NCBI RefSeq assembly: GCF_030936135.1
Contig: NC_082598.1
Span: 50,188,347 to 50,252,346 of the forward strand
Direction of reading: 5' to 3'
Length of the DNA: 64,000 bases
From: Gavia stellata
Lineage: Eukaryota > Chordata > Aves > Gaviiformes > Gaviidae
How positions within the stretch are numbered: position 1 is the stretch's first letter; each line of letters opens with the position of its first letter. This document shows, piece by piece, positions 1 to 10,100 of the stretch. The notes beneath the pieces are model-generated. The model was not told the DNA's origin. It ran no database searches and saw only the letters and a list, made by a program, of their open reading frames with translations. The translations under genes were made by a program, and so were the position numbers.

Positions 1-360
1 TCCCAGGCTCCTGCTCAAGTCACTTGATCACAAGCCATTGCCATCATTAAGACTCTAAACCCTTTAGAATAAAAATCTTAGAAGAGGAACAGATGCAATT
101 CAACAGGTCCTTTCCTCTGCTAAAGATTAAGTTTCTACACATGGATTACAAAGTGAATGCTTTTCACTACAGCTCCTCACAAACACCTAAATGACCAACT
201 TAGTGAAATCAATTCTGTAATAACTGGGAGAGGGAGAAAAAACAAGGATTAAGAAAATAAGCGTTACAGAAAAATTACCATAAAAGATCACCAGTCTGAA
301 AACATCAACAGCACATCTCTTTTTCATATTTTTTCCTGAAGAAACAAAAGTGCAAATTAC
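1..360 (-). other. ERI1: ERI1 intron 4 (partial)
   Basis: This sequence lies downstream of exon 4 on the minus strand, starting with donor GTAATT. It is AT-rich, with no coding similarity or repeat recognised. Confidence 0.8.
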
Positions 361-444
361 CTGGGTGATTCCTGTCAGACTGATGCAGAAGTTTGAAAGC
401 TTGGGATTAATTTCCGGCTTAACATATTGCTGAAAGGTATCCTC
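361..444 (-). CDS. ERI1: ERI1 coding exon 4 (partial gene; later exons lie left of the window)
   Basis: This 84-nt exon encodes 28 residues, about 157-184 of the predicted protein, starting EDTFQQYVKPEI and ending SLTGITQ. The stretch is near-identical to the ERI1 exonuclease domain just after the first catalytic motif. On the minus strand an acceptor (TTGTTACAG) precedes the exon and a donor (GTAATT) follows the CAG codon. Both junctions are phase 0, which matches exon 3. ERI1 is a DEDDh-family 3'-5' exoribonuclease that trims the histone mRNA stem-loop, degrades siRNA duplexes and matures 5.8S rRNA. The remaining exons, carrying the other acidic and histidine catalytic residues, should lie beyond position 1. 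The exon assignment is firm; the function is taken from the family. Confidence 0.93.
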
Positions 445-1805
445 CTGTAACAAGAGAATCAAATGCTCAGCAGCAGCACACTACATAGCAACTCCTTTGG
501 CTTGCCCATAGCTGAAAGGCAATCGCAGCTACTTGCCCTGCTTGAGGCAAAAAAGAGTGTGTACCTCCCCAGCCAATATAAGCATACTGACTGGCCATTG
601 TGAGATTCCCAACGGGACGGATGGATGGCTTTCCAACCAGCACATATCCCTCCTCTCAGCCAGTAGGCACCAAAGAGCAAGGATGTAGATGTAAGAGGGG
701 AAGGACAGACTGCAATAAAGTGGAGAATTTGGGAAAAAGAGAGCATGAGTAAGGAAAAAAGAAGTGAGAGGCATGAGCAAAGCCTGATGTTTTTTAGGTG
801 GTATCTCTAAAGGCTCACCTGTAATTCCAGGAAGGCAACAGGCTGGACATCTCAGAGGCTGCATACAAGTCATATACCTCTGGATGCACCAGTCAGAAAT
901 AAACACAATGACCTCACTCTGGGCAACTGAGCCATACAAGAGTGAAGACTACATGCAACTTTCATAGAAAAAAGAAAGCCACAAATCCCTGCTGTTATAC
1001 AAAACCTTTTTGACAGAGGGAAAAAAAAAAATCACGCTGTTTCCTAGTACACTAAAGGTAATAAAACAATCTTGGTAATCTGCACAATCCTCTCTCTGCA
1101 GTTAGTCATACATGCAGCTACACTCTAATGTAGCATCACAGTGCTTACTGGAAATCCTCCTCCTCTTAGTTCTTGATAAATGAACCACTAGTCAGAGGAG
1201 CGCGCACTTCCTCCATTTCACCGAGTCACTCAATTTCAGTTAGACAGCAAGTGATTTTTCCTAAAAGAAAGCTGTACTGGACCAGATCACTTGAGGCTGC
1301 CAAATGCTTACTCAGTACGTTTAAAATCAGGTTACACAGCTGTCAATCTATCGGGTACATTGTGGAAATAGCCTAGCCTGCCAAGAAGCAGCGTTGACTC
1401 AACCCCACTTTCTAGACCTCTGCATTAGTCTCTTCTAGATTGCCTCACACAGGACCACAGAATTTGCTAGTTCTTGTTTATGATGAATCCCTTGAGTCCT
1501 GGAAATAGCTTTGTGGATCTTAAAACAGGGCAAGAAGCAGGGTGGCAGGGAGGACAACTGAGAAACTGAAAGTCCCTCATATCAGTAGAGGATGTCAACA
1601 GCAGGAACATGATCTATTTCAGATGCTTTAGGAACAGAAAGAAAGTTTTGTTTGTATGTAAGAGGCACAGAGGATAGGTCTTTATGAAAAAAAACCAGCT
1701 ACTTTTAATGAGGTTCAACATCTACCTAAAAACCAATCTAGACTTTCTGAAGCAAAGAAGTTACACTGAAGAACAGCATACCAACACAGTAATTAGACCA
1801 CTTAC
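445..1805 (-). other. ERI1: ERI1 intron 3
   Basis: The intron is 1361 nt, from GTAAGT next to exon 3 to TTGTTACAG before exon 4. It contains a short A-run near 1021-1031 on the plus strand. No gene or recognisable transposon was seen. Confidence 0.88.
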
Positions 1806-2016
1806 TACTTCCAGGGTACGCGTGTTTAGTAAGACAATAGGAAACTCAATTATTTCATGTACGAATTCAGGTGGGTTTCCTTCTTCACATGTTGCTTCAA
1901 AGTCAACAACACAGATGTAGTCATAGTAGCTGTCTCCATTAATGGGTTCCTTCTGCATCAACTTCTGTTTCTTATAATAGTTTTTCAGTCTCTTTTTCAG
2001 CACATCTTTCACTCCT
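1806..2016 (-). CDS. ERI1: ERI1 coding exon 3 (end of SAP domain and first DEDDh motif)
   Basis: The exon is 211 nt (1 + 70 codons), covering about residues 86-156. It opens with the third base of a split Arg codon, then GVKDVLKKRLKNYY, the basic end of the SAP domain that helps grip the histone stem-loop. It continues through DYICVVDFEATCEEG, where D124 and E126 of this prediction are the first two metal-binding catalytic acids of the DEDDh fold. It ends at TLEV before a perfect GTAAGT donor. The acceptor is CTCTTTAG on the minus strand. Phases agree with exon 2 (two bases carried over) and exon 4 (phase 0). The exon is intact with both catalytic acids present. Confidence 0.95.
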
Positions 2017-4395
2017 CTAAAGAGATAAGGGAAGTGACAAATATCACACTCATTTAATTAATTATTTCACCATTGTAGAACTGAAGCAATATTTAACATT
2101 TGAAAGTTCCTCATTTATTAACCTCGTTAATGCTCCAGTATCTGGGATAATGCAGAGGATGCGATACCCCCCTGACAACTAAAACATCTAGATAGTATCA
2201 CTATTAGGGGACAGACTGGGAAGCACAGTGCAGAGACACTCTGCAGTCACCTCCAGTTCAGCAAGACTCAGTAGTCAAAGCCTTTGCAAAGCCCAAGTCT
2301 TTGTAGATTGCTCCTAGACGACCTCTGGCCCTGGAAGCAGTGCTGCTTCACCCATATTTCCCTGCGCCCTCTGCCTGAAGCGACTGATGCCTGAGGTATT
2401 TCTGGATCAGTGGCACAGATAATGCCGAATCCAGCTAAAACGCCCACGTTTTAAATTAGTCTCAATTTAAATTTAAAATTGAGCTTGAGTAATTCAATTA
2501 AAGTATTCAAGATTTCAGTTGTGAGAAAAACTTCTTGGTCAAGATCCTGCTTTTCAGGAGGTTTGTGGCTAACACATAAATTCACAGTGGCAAATGATTA
2601 AAGTTACTTACTGGGTCTTTTTAATACAAACATAAAATGCAAGTGCAGGTGCCAGAACTGCCACGTACCAAACCAGAGCTGAATAAACAAGGATAATTTA
2701 CTCTTCGAAGGAAGTTATTTTTAAAATCACACAAACGAAACCACAGAAGCTGTAAGAGCTACTTGTAGCAAGTGGTATTACCAGAAAAGCAGCCCACTGA
2801 TCCACAAGGAAAAACTGGAATCAGACTACTAAACCTGCATTTGAGAACATCAGCCTCTTCTGCAAACACAGATAACTCTTTTTCCACTCTTGTTTATTCA
2901 TCTAGTTCCATTCAATGACCAGCTCATGCAAAGTTGAAACAGTATGGAAGCTGAAGGAGGGGAAAATTACCTTTTTCTTCATCAAAACTATAAAAGAAGT
3001 TGAAAGAAGAGATGATCTGCTATCAAAATAACCCCAAAGGAAAGGATGGTGTGGGGCAATCTGCTCAATTCACTACATTAGAGGTGATGCACTATTTGTT
3101 TACATGTGAGACCTATTCCTACCAACTTAATTGAATATATTGACAAAAGAAGTCTAGCTTAGCTAAAAGAAAAGTCTAAAAATTTCTGCATTTACAACTA
3201 AATAAAAAACACAAATACAAAATTAATAACCCAGGAGGAAACCACAAACACATAATTTACTATTTGAATTCTGCTTTTTATTTTTAAATCAGAATAATTG
3301 CTGAATAGCTGTACAAATCTAACCTGTTTTACCAAAAATTTTATCAGGTAATGACAAAATTTTTTCATCCTAAGGAGCCAAATTCATTTAACCAAAGAAG
3401 GAATTAAAAAAACTATGCAGCCAGAACATCTGCAGCCAGACAGGGTCGAGGTGGCAGGCTGCACTTCCTCCCCCCTATTTTTTTTTTTTTTTTCCTTTTA
3501 TTCTTTTCAAGTTAATCTCTGGTCCTTCCTTTCTTTTTTTTTTTCTCTGAACATCCTCTCCCCAACAGTCACCTTCTTCTCTAGAAAGCTAGACTTCTCC
3601 TTTCAGACTCCATCTCACCTTTCAAATTCCCTCTTCCTCCAGAGCAGTAGCTTCTAATTTTGCTAACTCACCACCACCACTACTTCCTCATAACTGCTGC
3701 CAACAGAAACAATACACTTTGTTTCTTTGTTTTTCGCAGTTGACCTTCTTCTCAACATCTCAAATTTGTCTGGCCACAGCAATATCAAAGGGTCTTGCAG
3801 GTCATTTCTGATAGAGCAAGAACCACTCTCTTATATACCTAGCCCTTCCCTCCTCCTTATGAGCACAAATCCAGTTTATAATACATTCACCTATTCACAT
3901 TATTCTATCTCATTTATTCAGATTAGCAAACCCTCCATCTAAAGGTACCTGTCCTCTGCATTGATTAAATTGTGAGCCCTACTACCATAGAGGTTCTAAC
4001 CAGTATCAGATCTGTACTGGGTACAATAAATAAAAATACATATATTCTGAAGTGAGTTTCTGTACACTGAAGGGCTGCAACACCACCTGAGAACCCTGGC
4101 AGTTCTTCAGACCAATCTTTCCCCTGTGACCAAAAACATGTTCAGAAGTAACATATGGTTCTTTCTTTTCTTTGTGTTACCAGTAAAGACAGCGCATGTT
4201 TCTGATAACACATTAAGCAGTATCACGTGCACTAATCCTACAACAAAAGCTGCACCAAGACTGCACATAAAAAACAGACATTTGGTGGTGTGTCTGCTTT
4301 TCACTTTGTGGTGTGGTTTTGAACCTTAAAATAATCATCCCTTATGGCTCTGCTGCTCTCAAAGACAAATCAAAAGGTTTACAAATCAGCCTAAC
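2017..4395 (-). other. ERI1: ERI1 intron 2
   Basis: The intron is 2379 nt, bounded by GTTAGG and CTCTTTAG. It is AT-rich. The main internal feature is a long pyrimidine-rich tract on the plus strand (about 3463-3660). No coding exon or known repeat was seen. Confidence 0.88.
3463..3660 (+). repeat. Pyrimidine-rich low-complexity tract
   Basis: About 200 nt are composed almost entirely of C and T, with T-runs at about 3478-3493 and 3535-3543. It lies in ERI1 intron 2, so it is purine-rich (G/A) in the transcript. It resembles a simple-sequence expansion with no coding content. Confidence 0.75.
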
Positions 4396-4571
4396 CTGGT
4401 TTCAAGCTTGAACTCTGCAAGTTTATTTCTGAGCTCATCTCTGGTCATTCTGTTGATACAACCATTGGTTATAGCAATTTCTTTGTAAATTGGATCACTG
4501 AAGTCATTCGAACTGGCAGTTGAGTTTTTCCCATTAGCTTCTTGATCACTGATCCTACAATGCTGCCTACC
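4396..4571 (-). CDS. ERI1: ERI1 coding exon 2 (start of SAP domain)
   Basis: The exon is 176 nt (58 codons plus two bases), residues 28-85 with Arg86 split across the next junction. The acceptor is TTCTTCTAG and the donor is AG|GTTAGG. The protein runs from a variable Ser/Asn-rich linker into DFSDPIYKEIAITNGCIN, then RMTRDELRNKLAEFKLET, the first helix of the SAP domain. This matches the known ERI1 N-terminal half, with the divergent linker typical between mammals and birds. It is too fragmented to appear as a long reading frame, so it was found from the protein motif and confirmed by the matching splice phases on both sides. Confidence 0.93.
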
Positions 4572-5472
4572 CTAGAAGAAAGAGGAATCCAAAGGTCATT
4601 CAAAAAGGTCAAAACAAGAAGCTAGAGCATTAAAATTTACACACCGTTTTGACACCGAAACGCAGTAACACACGACACCATTTCACTCATGATGAAGTGA
4701 ACTAGCTTACAGCCAGGTAACAAAATCAATACTGACACCTGCTCTGAAACACTGTTTTCCTTCCCACTCTCATAAAAATTAACAGACAGAATAAAGGGGT
4801 ACTAAGGCATGTGTCTGAAGTCATGCCAAAGGCTAGCTCCGAGAGACAAAGCCCAAAGCATGTCCCAAACAGAAAAAATTAGTTCTCCGGTACGAGCTGG
4901 GAAAACCTTGACTGGCAGGAAGAGATTTCTCTCGGTACCTTAATTAACCAGCATCTATAATAACAGAAACACACGGACAGATAGATGTCCAACACTGTGC
5001 AAAACAAACAAAACAATAAATTAAGCGGAGAAACTAAAGGCATTTTGACTCTGAACAGTTATTCGCAGCCTTTGCGGGGCGAGCAGACGGCGGGGTCGGC
5101 CTCCCCCGGGCCCACCGCCGCCACAGCCACCAGGGCCTCCCGGGACTCGGGCGCAGACGGAAGGGCCCCCGGCGCCGGAGGCGCCCCCTCGGTAACGCGG
5201 CACTCGGCCCAAGCGGGCAGGCCGCGCTGGGCCCCGCCGCGCCGGCCTGGCCCGGCCCCGGGAACCACCGGGGGCCGAGAGAGGACCGGGGCGAAGGAGG
5301 CCTGAGGAGGGGAGGCAGCTAGGCCGCCATGGGCGCGCCGCGCGGCGGCCCCTGCGCATGCGCGGGGAGCAGCGGCGGGCCGGGGGCGCCGGCGCATGCC
5401 CGGCGCGGCCAGCGCCGCTCGGCCGGCCCCGGCGGGGCGGCCTGGCGCCTGCCGCCGCCCCAGTGCACTCAC
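4572..5472 (-). other. ERI1: ERI1 intron 1
   Basis: The intron is 901 nt, between donor GTGAGT and acceptor TTCTTCTAG. Its first 420 nt on the minus strand are still CpG island and include a perfect NRF1 palindrome. The rest is AT-rich and featureless. Confidence 0.85.
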
Positions 5473-5850
5473 CGGCGGGCAGGCGGCGGGGGCGGGCGGC
5501 GCCGACGCCTCGTTGGGAACAGCCTGCGGGCGGTTCTCCTTCTGCTCCTCCATGGCGGCGGCGGGGATGGCGGCCCGTCGGGGGGCGGGGAGAGCGAGGG
5601 GCCCGCCCCTGGGCGGGGGGCGGCCCCGCCACCGCCTCCCGCTTCGCCGGGCCGCGCGGGCGCTGTGCTTCGTGAGAGCGGAACAGCTGCTCGGCCCCGG
5701 CGCCGGCTCCCACCTTCTCCGTCCCGGATAACGACCTGTCGTGGGCATATGCCACGCGTGCCCGGCCTGCCTCCGCCCCTGCCTGTCCCGACGGGCTCAA
5801 AGGCAGCCCCGGGTCCCGCCAGCCCTCGGCTCCGCTCCCCTGGGGCAGCA
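5060..5850. promoter_or_regulatory. ERI1: CpG island promoter of ERI1
   Basis: The region is very rich in G, C and CpG and spans ERI1 exon 1. A perfect NRF1 site, TGCGCATGCGC, sits at 5353-5363 in early intron 1, with a related half-site near 5392-5399. GC boxes are frequent on both strands. No TATA box was seen, as expected for a housekeeping promoter. Transcription is expected to start between about 5560 and 5850 and run leftward. Several long open frames on both strands here come from the high GC content and are not called as genes. Confidence 0.8.
5473..5553 (-). CDS. ERI1: ERI1 coding exon 1 (start codon)
   Basis: The exon has 27 codons from ATG at 5553-5551 to a GTGAGT donor directly after codon 27 (phase 0). 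It encodes an acidic then Pro/Ala-rich N terminus beginning MEEQKENRPQAV and ending ACPP. The ATG lies in an ideal context (GCCGCCATGG) inside a CpG island. The frame stays open for about 65 codons upstream, so an in-frame stop does not prove the start. It was chosen for the Kozak match, the expected length and the splice phase into exon 2. The ERI1 N terminus is poorly conserved, so this exon rests more on structure than on similarity. Confidence 0.82.
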
Positions 5851-7107
5851 CCTCTGCTTCGTGCTCCCGCCGTCGGCCCTCCTGAGCTTTTGCCGAGTAG
5901 CTTCCTGGTTTTGGGGTCCCAGCAGCTTTCTGGAAGGTCTGGCCATGTTATGGGGAAAACATACCGGACAGACACCTTACTCAGGCTTCCATGTTCCTCT
6001 CCTGACTCTGTACAGGCCATCCTAAACACGGATCTGGGACACCCATGGGTGTGGGTGGCCAGGTCCCCGCCACCAGAGCAAATCAGCTGGTCCCCATCCC
6101 CTCCCTGCCCAGGGAAGTTGCCTCGTGCTCTTCCCCCTATCCCTTAATCTGCAGTCAACAAGGGGTGGATGGCACAAGACATGTGTGAGCCCTCTGGGTC
6201 TTCTCGGCCAGGAGGTGAAGGCAGATGGAGAAGGCCTCTCTGTCCATCATGGGTCAGTCAATTTTCTGCTGGTGCTTACCACAGCCCTGGAGCACAGTCC
6301 AGGCTCATCCTCGGAGATTTCCCTTCTGTCCCTCAGTGATGGAGGCCAATGCATACATGGCACCCACCTGACTGATGCAAGCACCCCGACACCTCCCCTT
6401 CCACCAGCCCCTGAAGAGCCTGGCATCTCCTCACCTGCCCTGCTGGGGCTGGAGCCCAGCCACTCGCCCTCAGTCTTGCCTCCTGTCTCACTCCAGCATG
6501 CCTGCATGTTGTTGCAGATACTGCCATCCCGTCCCCTAGACCTGCTGCGCAGCATCACTGTTTGTTGGCGTTGCCACAGAGGTCTGTCTTGTTTTCTCCA
6601 GATGAGGGTGGTGATGGAAGTGGGGTTGCACACAGCTGCTTGGGGCTGTGTGGGAAGGGACTCGCTCTCTACTTTTAATTCACCCTCCTGGCGCTCCCAC
6701 CAATGCCCATGTTGGCAAGCAGAGGGCCATCTGTCTTACTGCTCTCAGCTCTGAACAATGCAGCACTTGCCCAGGGTTCGCAGGGAACCAAGCTTTACAA
6801 GAAAGCAAACACCACGGTACCAATGAAAACCACTGAACTGGCCTCACAAACCCACAAAACACCCTAAATGCCACAGGGAAAAAGCTGTTCCCCAGAAATC
6901 ACTTGCCTTGCTGGAGTGGGCAACGGTTCACAGATGTTAATCCAAACAAAGGGCTCCATGGTCAGAATTATTCCATGCCAAATCTCTTGATGATTTTGTG
7001 AGTCATTTGCTAACAGTGCTCCTAAAAGCCCTGGCTCCTGGGTTCAGAAAACCCCAGATCTACAATTAGGCGCAGACCCTTCCAGAGGCAGGTCGCAAGG
7101 AGGCACT
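5851..7107. other. Intergenic gap between ERI1 promoter and MFHAS1 3' end
   Basis: About 1.3 kb of moderately GC-rich DNA. ORFs on both strands lack recognisable motifs. No conserved exon was identified, although the last MFHAS1 codons could lie near here. Confidence 0.5.
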
Positions 7108-7167
7108 GGAACAGGAAAAACAAATCAAACAGCCAGGCCTTTCCTTGAGATTGAGATCACTTTTATT
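7108..7167 (-). terminator. MFHAS1: Candidate polyadenylation site of MFHAS1
   Basis: On the minus strand a perfect AATAAA (7162-7167) is followed by CA dinucleotides about 10-20 nt further on. A T/G-rich stretch, the usual downstream element, lies at about 7108-7130. It is on the correct strand, downstream of MFHAS1 exon 2 and upstream of the ERI1 promoter, so it is a sensible end for the transcript. No transcript evidence is available from sequence alone. Confidence 0.4.
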
Positions 7168-10100
7168 TTCAGTCCTTTTGGCGAGGATGCGTGGGCAAGT
7201 GTAGGTGTGGTGCGTGTATGTCTGGGCATGCATGTGTGTGTGCGCAGTCTTGCCCAGTGATGTAGATTATATGAATACCTGCAATTACAGTCCATGAACT
7301 GAGCCATGAAGCGCGTGATGAGTGCTACACTGAGGCCCACTTGCTTGCCTCTTCTTGTGCTTACTGCAGTGCAGCATCTCCACCTCCCTGCACTGCTGTT
7401 CCAAGGATGCCAGCCCAAGATCCCATCTAAAAGGCGTGGGAAAAGCTGAGCTCCAGGATCTGGCTCTGCAGGAGTGAGCCGGTGGGTTTCCACCTCACTT
7501 AGTGAGCTCCTGAATACCATTTGCAGTTCTCTTTAACACAACCATATCTGTCTCCTCCCAGTGAGGAGCCTCTACTGCTCTGACAAATTTTAACCACCTC
7601 AGAGGTACAAAGGGGAAGGGAACAGGGACCCCATATAAGCTCTGGTGCTACAGCACAGCCAAGCGCATCTTGGGTTCCTGGGAAAGCAGCACCCAAATGC
7701 ACTATTGAGTTTTCACAGCCACTGTGGATCTGTAGCATGGGAGATGCTGCAAGGGAGATGACCCGTGCTCTCGCAGCCCCCAGTCTCTTCCTTCTGATTT
7801 GAGAGACCACAAGGCAGGTTAAATCCCAATCTGGTCTCTGTTTCTGTTTAACTTTAAAGCTGAATCCCCCAAGCTCAGAGCAGAGACAGAATGCAGAAAG
7901 AGCAGCATTGCCAGGAAAGGAGACTAGTCAAACACATCCTGGCCTTGTGGCAGTTGGAAACAATCTTATCTCTCTGACCTTTTTGCCTTTGGCACAGTTA
8001 AAGCAGAGGTGTCCCATCACCCAGGACCCTCTGCAGTTGCCAGACGCCTCCAAGTACCCCTGCAAGTCCTAAGATGAGCTAGATGTGCAGCATCACCCTT
8101 CAGGCTTCCTCTCACTCTACCTCAACAGATTTGTGTGCTGCTTAGGGACATGCAATTTCTCAAGTGTTACACAAACCCAGCAGAAAGCAAAACTGTCCTG
8201 GGAGTTTCACTTGGACGGATGCAGGTTTGAATCCCAGGTTTTGCTTCAGAGAATAACACAAGGTACTCCAGGATATGTTCCAGGTGCTGAAAGTCCAGCA
8301 GCACAAAGCAACTTGCCAGCTCTGCTTCCAAACCTGTCTGCACCAGTTTCAGTAGGAAATCAACTGGTCAACAAGCAAGGGGTCTGCAAACCAATAAGCA
8401 AAACCAGCACAGTTCTCTCAAGTGAAGTAGGCATCTAGTACCAGGAGATTCTCCTCCTACTCCAAAGGGGTTAAATTCACTGTCAGCTCCATGGGGAGAC
8501 AATTGATGTCACAGTCCTTTCTGCACTCTTGACACACTTTCAGTAAAAGCTGCAGTGTGCTCTGCAGAGGCCTTAGTAATTTCTAACAGTTCAATAACTC
8601 TCCAAGCAGGGACAAGAACAGGAATATAATACATGCTCTGAACTCAGGTATCTCTGCTCTTAGGGGACTACTTTCAAGCCCTCTTTCCTTGTGGCTTGAC
8701 TCATGAAAAATGACAGATCCTTCAAAAATACAGAGCCTTCACCCCTGGGGCTCAGGGATGTTAAAGTGGGGTCTAACAGGCAGGAACTCAGTAAAGGGAC
8801 ACTGTGTGCAGAGGATTCCAGGATGCACCCTTAAAAGAGAGCGACAGCAAAATCAAAAGAACTATCAGCCACTTGGCTTGGTTCTCCCGCACAGATCTCC
8901 CACCTAGCAGATGCAAAGGGGAGACATTTTTGAACTGCATAGAAAATTAAATGGCTTTTGCATATTAAAAAAATACAGACGAAAACACAGTTACACTAGC
9001 TACTAAACAGTGGGTGGATGAGCAATCACCATTTCATATTAAATAGACCCAACTAGACTGATCTCCATACTGCCACACTCCCGGCATTACAGCTTCAGTG
9101 CATACAGCAGACTGAGTGCCTGCAAAGGCCAGGTAATGCCGTGCTCCCACTTAGGTGGCATGCCCGGCAGGAGGGCTGCGGTCCCAAGGAACAGGCTGCA
9201 AGACGTTTGCTCTCTCCTCTCGCTCCTTCAATGCTCACGCATCCCAGACCAGATGGGCACACTGGGAAACAGGCCTCCGGCTGGAAAAGGATTCCAGTTC
9301 ATGGTTTCTTTACAACGTGGTTTCCATGAAACGTCACAGCAACAAATCGCTAGTTTCTTCCTATGGAGAACGGAGAGAGAGAGGTGAGTAGCAGCAGAGG
9401 GGAGAAGAAGGCTGCCCAGCATGGGAGGTGACAGTGGGGAATGCTCTAACATAAGTTCTGACTATACTAGGGCCCTTCATGTCTTATGGGCAGCAAGACT
9501 CAGGACAAGGGAGTTTCCTAGCACTATTCTTGACATCATTCAAAGATCTCACCTCCCTTCCACTCCCTCTAGCCACCACAGGCAATTTCTAGCCCCCAAT
9601 TTATCTACAGCAATACAGAAGCACAATCAATTAATGCTTCTCACTGACATAAGAAAGGTTCAAATGCCCGCTGCCAGAGGTGGCAGGTCAACACATGAAA
9701 TCTGAGCTCAAGCTCTCTCCCCAGCTGGAACGATACCCTGAAGAGACGCAAAGCTGACTGAGCTGCCAGCTTTTATTTAGCAGCTTTGCCCCCTCAAGTG
9801 AGGCACAATGGCTTGATACCTTCCACCTCGCCCCTGCAGTCTCCCACTAGAGTGGATTCTGCCCTGCATTTCCCAGTGTTAAGTTCCTGCCAAAGTGGAT
9901 ATTTGCAGCTCTGCACACAAGGCTGGTATCTGAAGGACCCAGCAGGATGCATGTCACTGTCTTGCACTGGTTGCAGGGCTGGCCAGACCGCACCCTGGTG
10001 GGGACTGCCTGCTGACCACTATCACCTATCCCAGGTCTGGGGGAAAGGGCCTCTGCCCCATGCCTGCCATCGCAGCCCCAAGGGTTAACAGCTGTACATT

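Noticed and set aside
5021-6147. Several long frames on both strands over the ERI1 CpG island
   Set aside because: High GC content makes stops rare. Products are Arg/Pro/Gly/Ala-rich with no similarity, and only the 27 codons of ERI1 exon 1 fit a gene model.
6247-6633. 128-codon minus-strand frame containing a KKQDR-like start after a possible acceptor, as the last MFHAS1 exon
   Set aside because: The acceptor is poor and the peptide does not follow the expected tail beyond two residues.
7321-7350. CTGCAG acceptor followed by a KHKKRQ-like frame, as the last MFHAS1 exon
   Set aside because: The resemblance is limited to a few basic residues, with no support over the other candidates.
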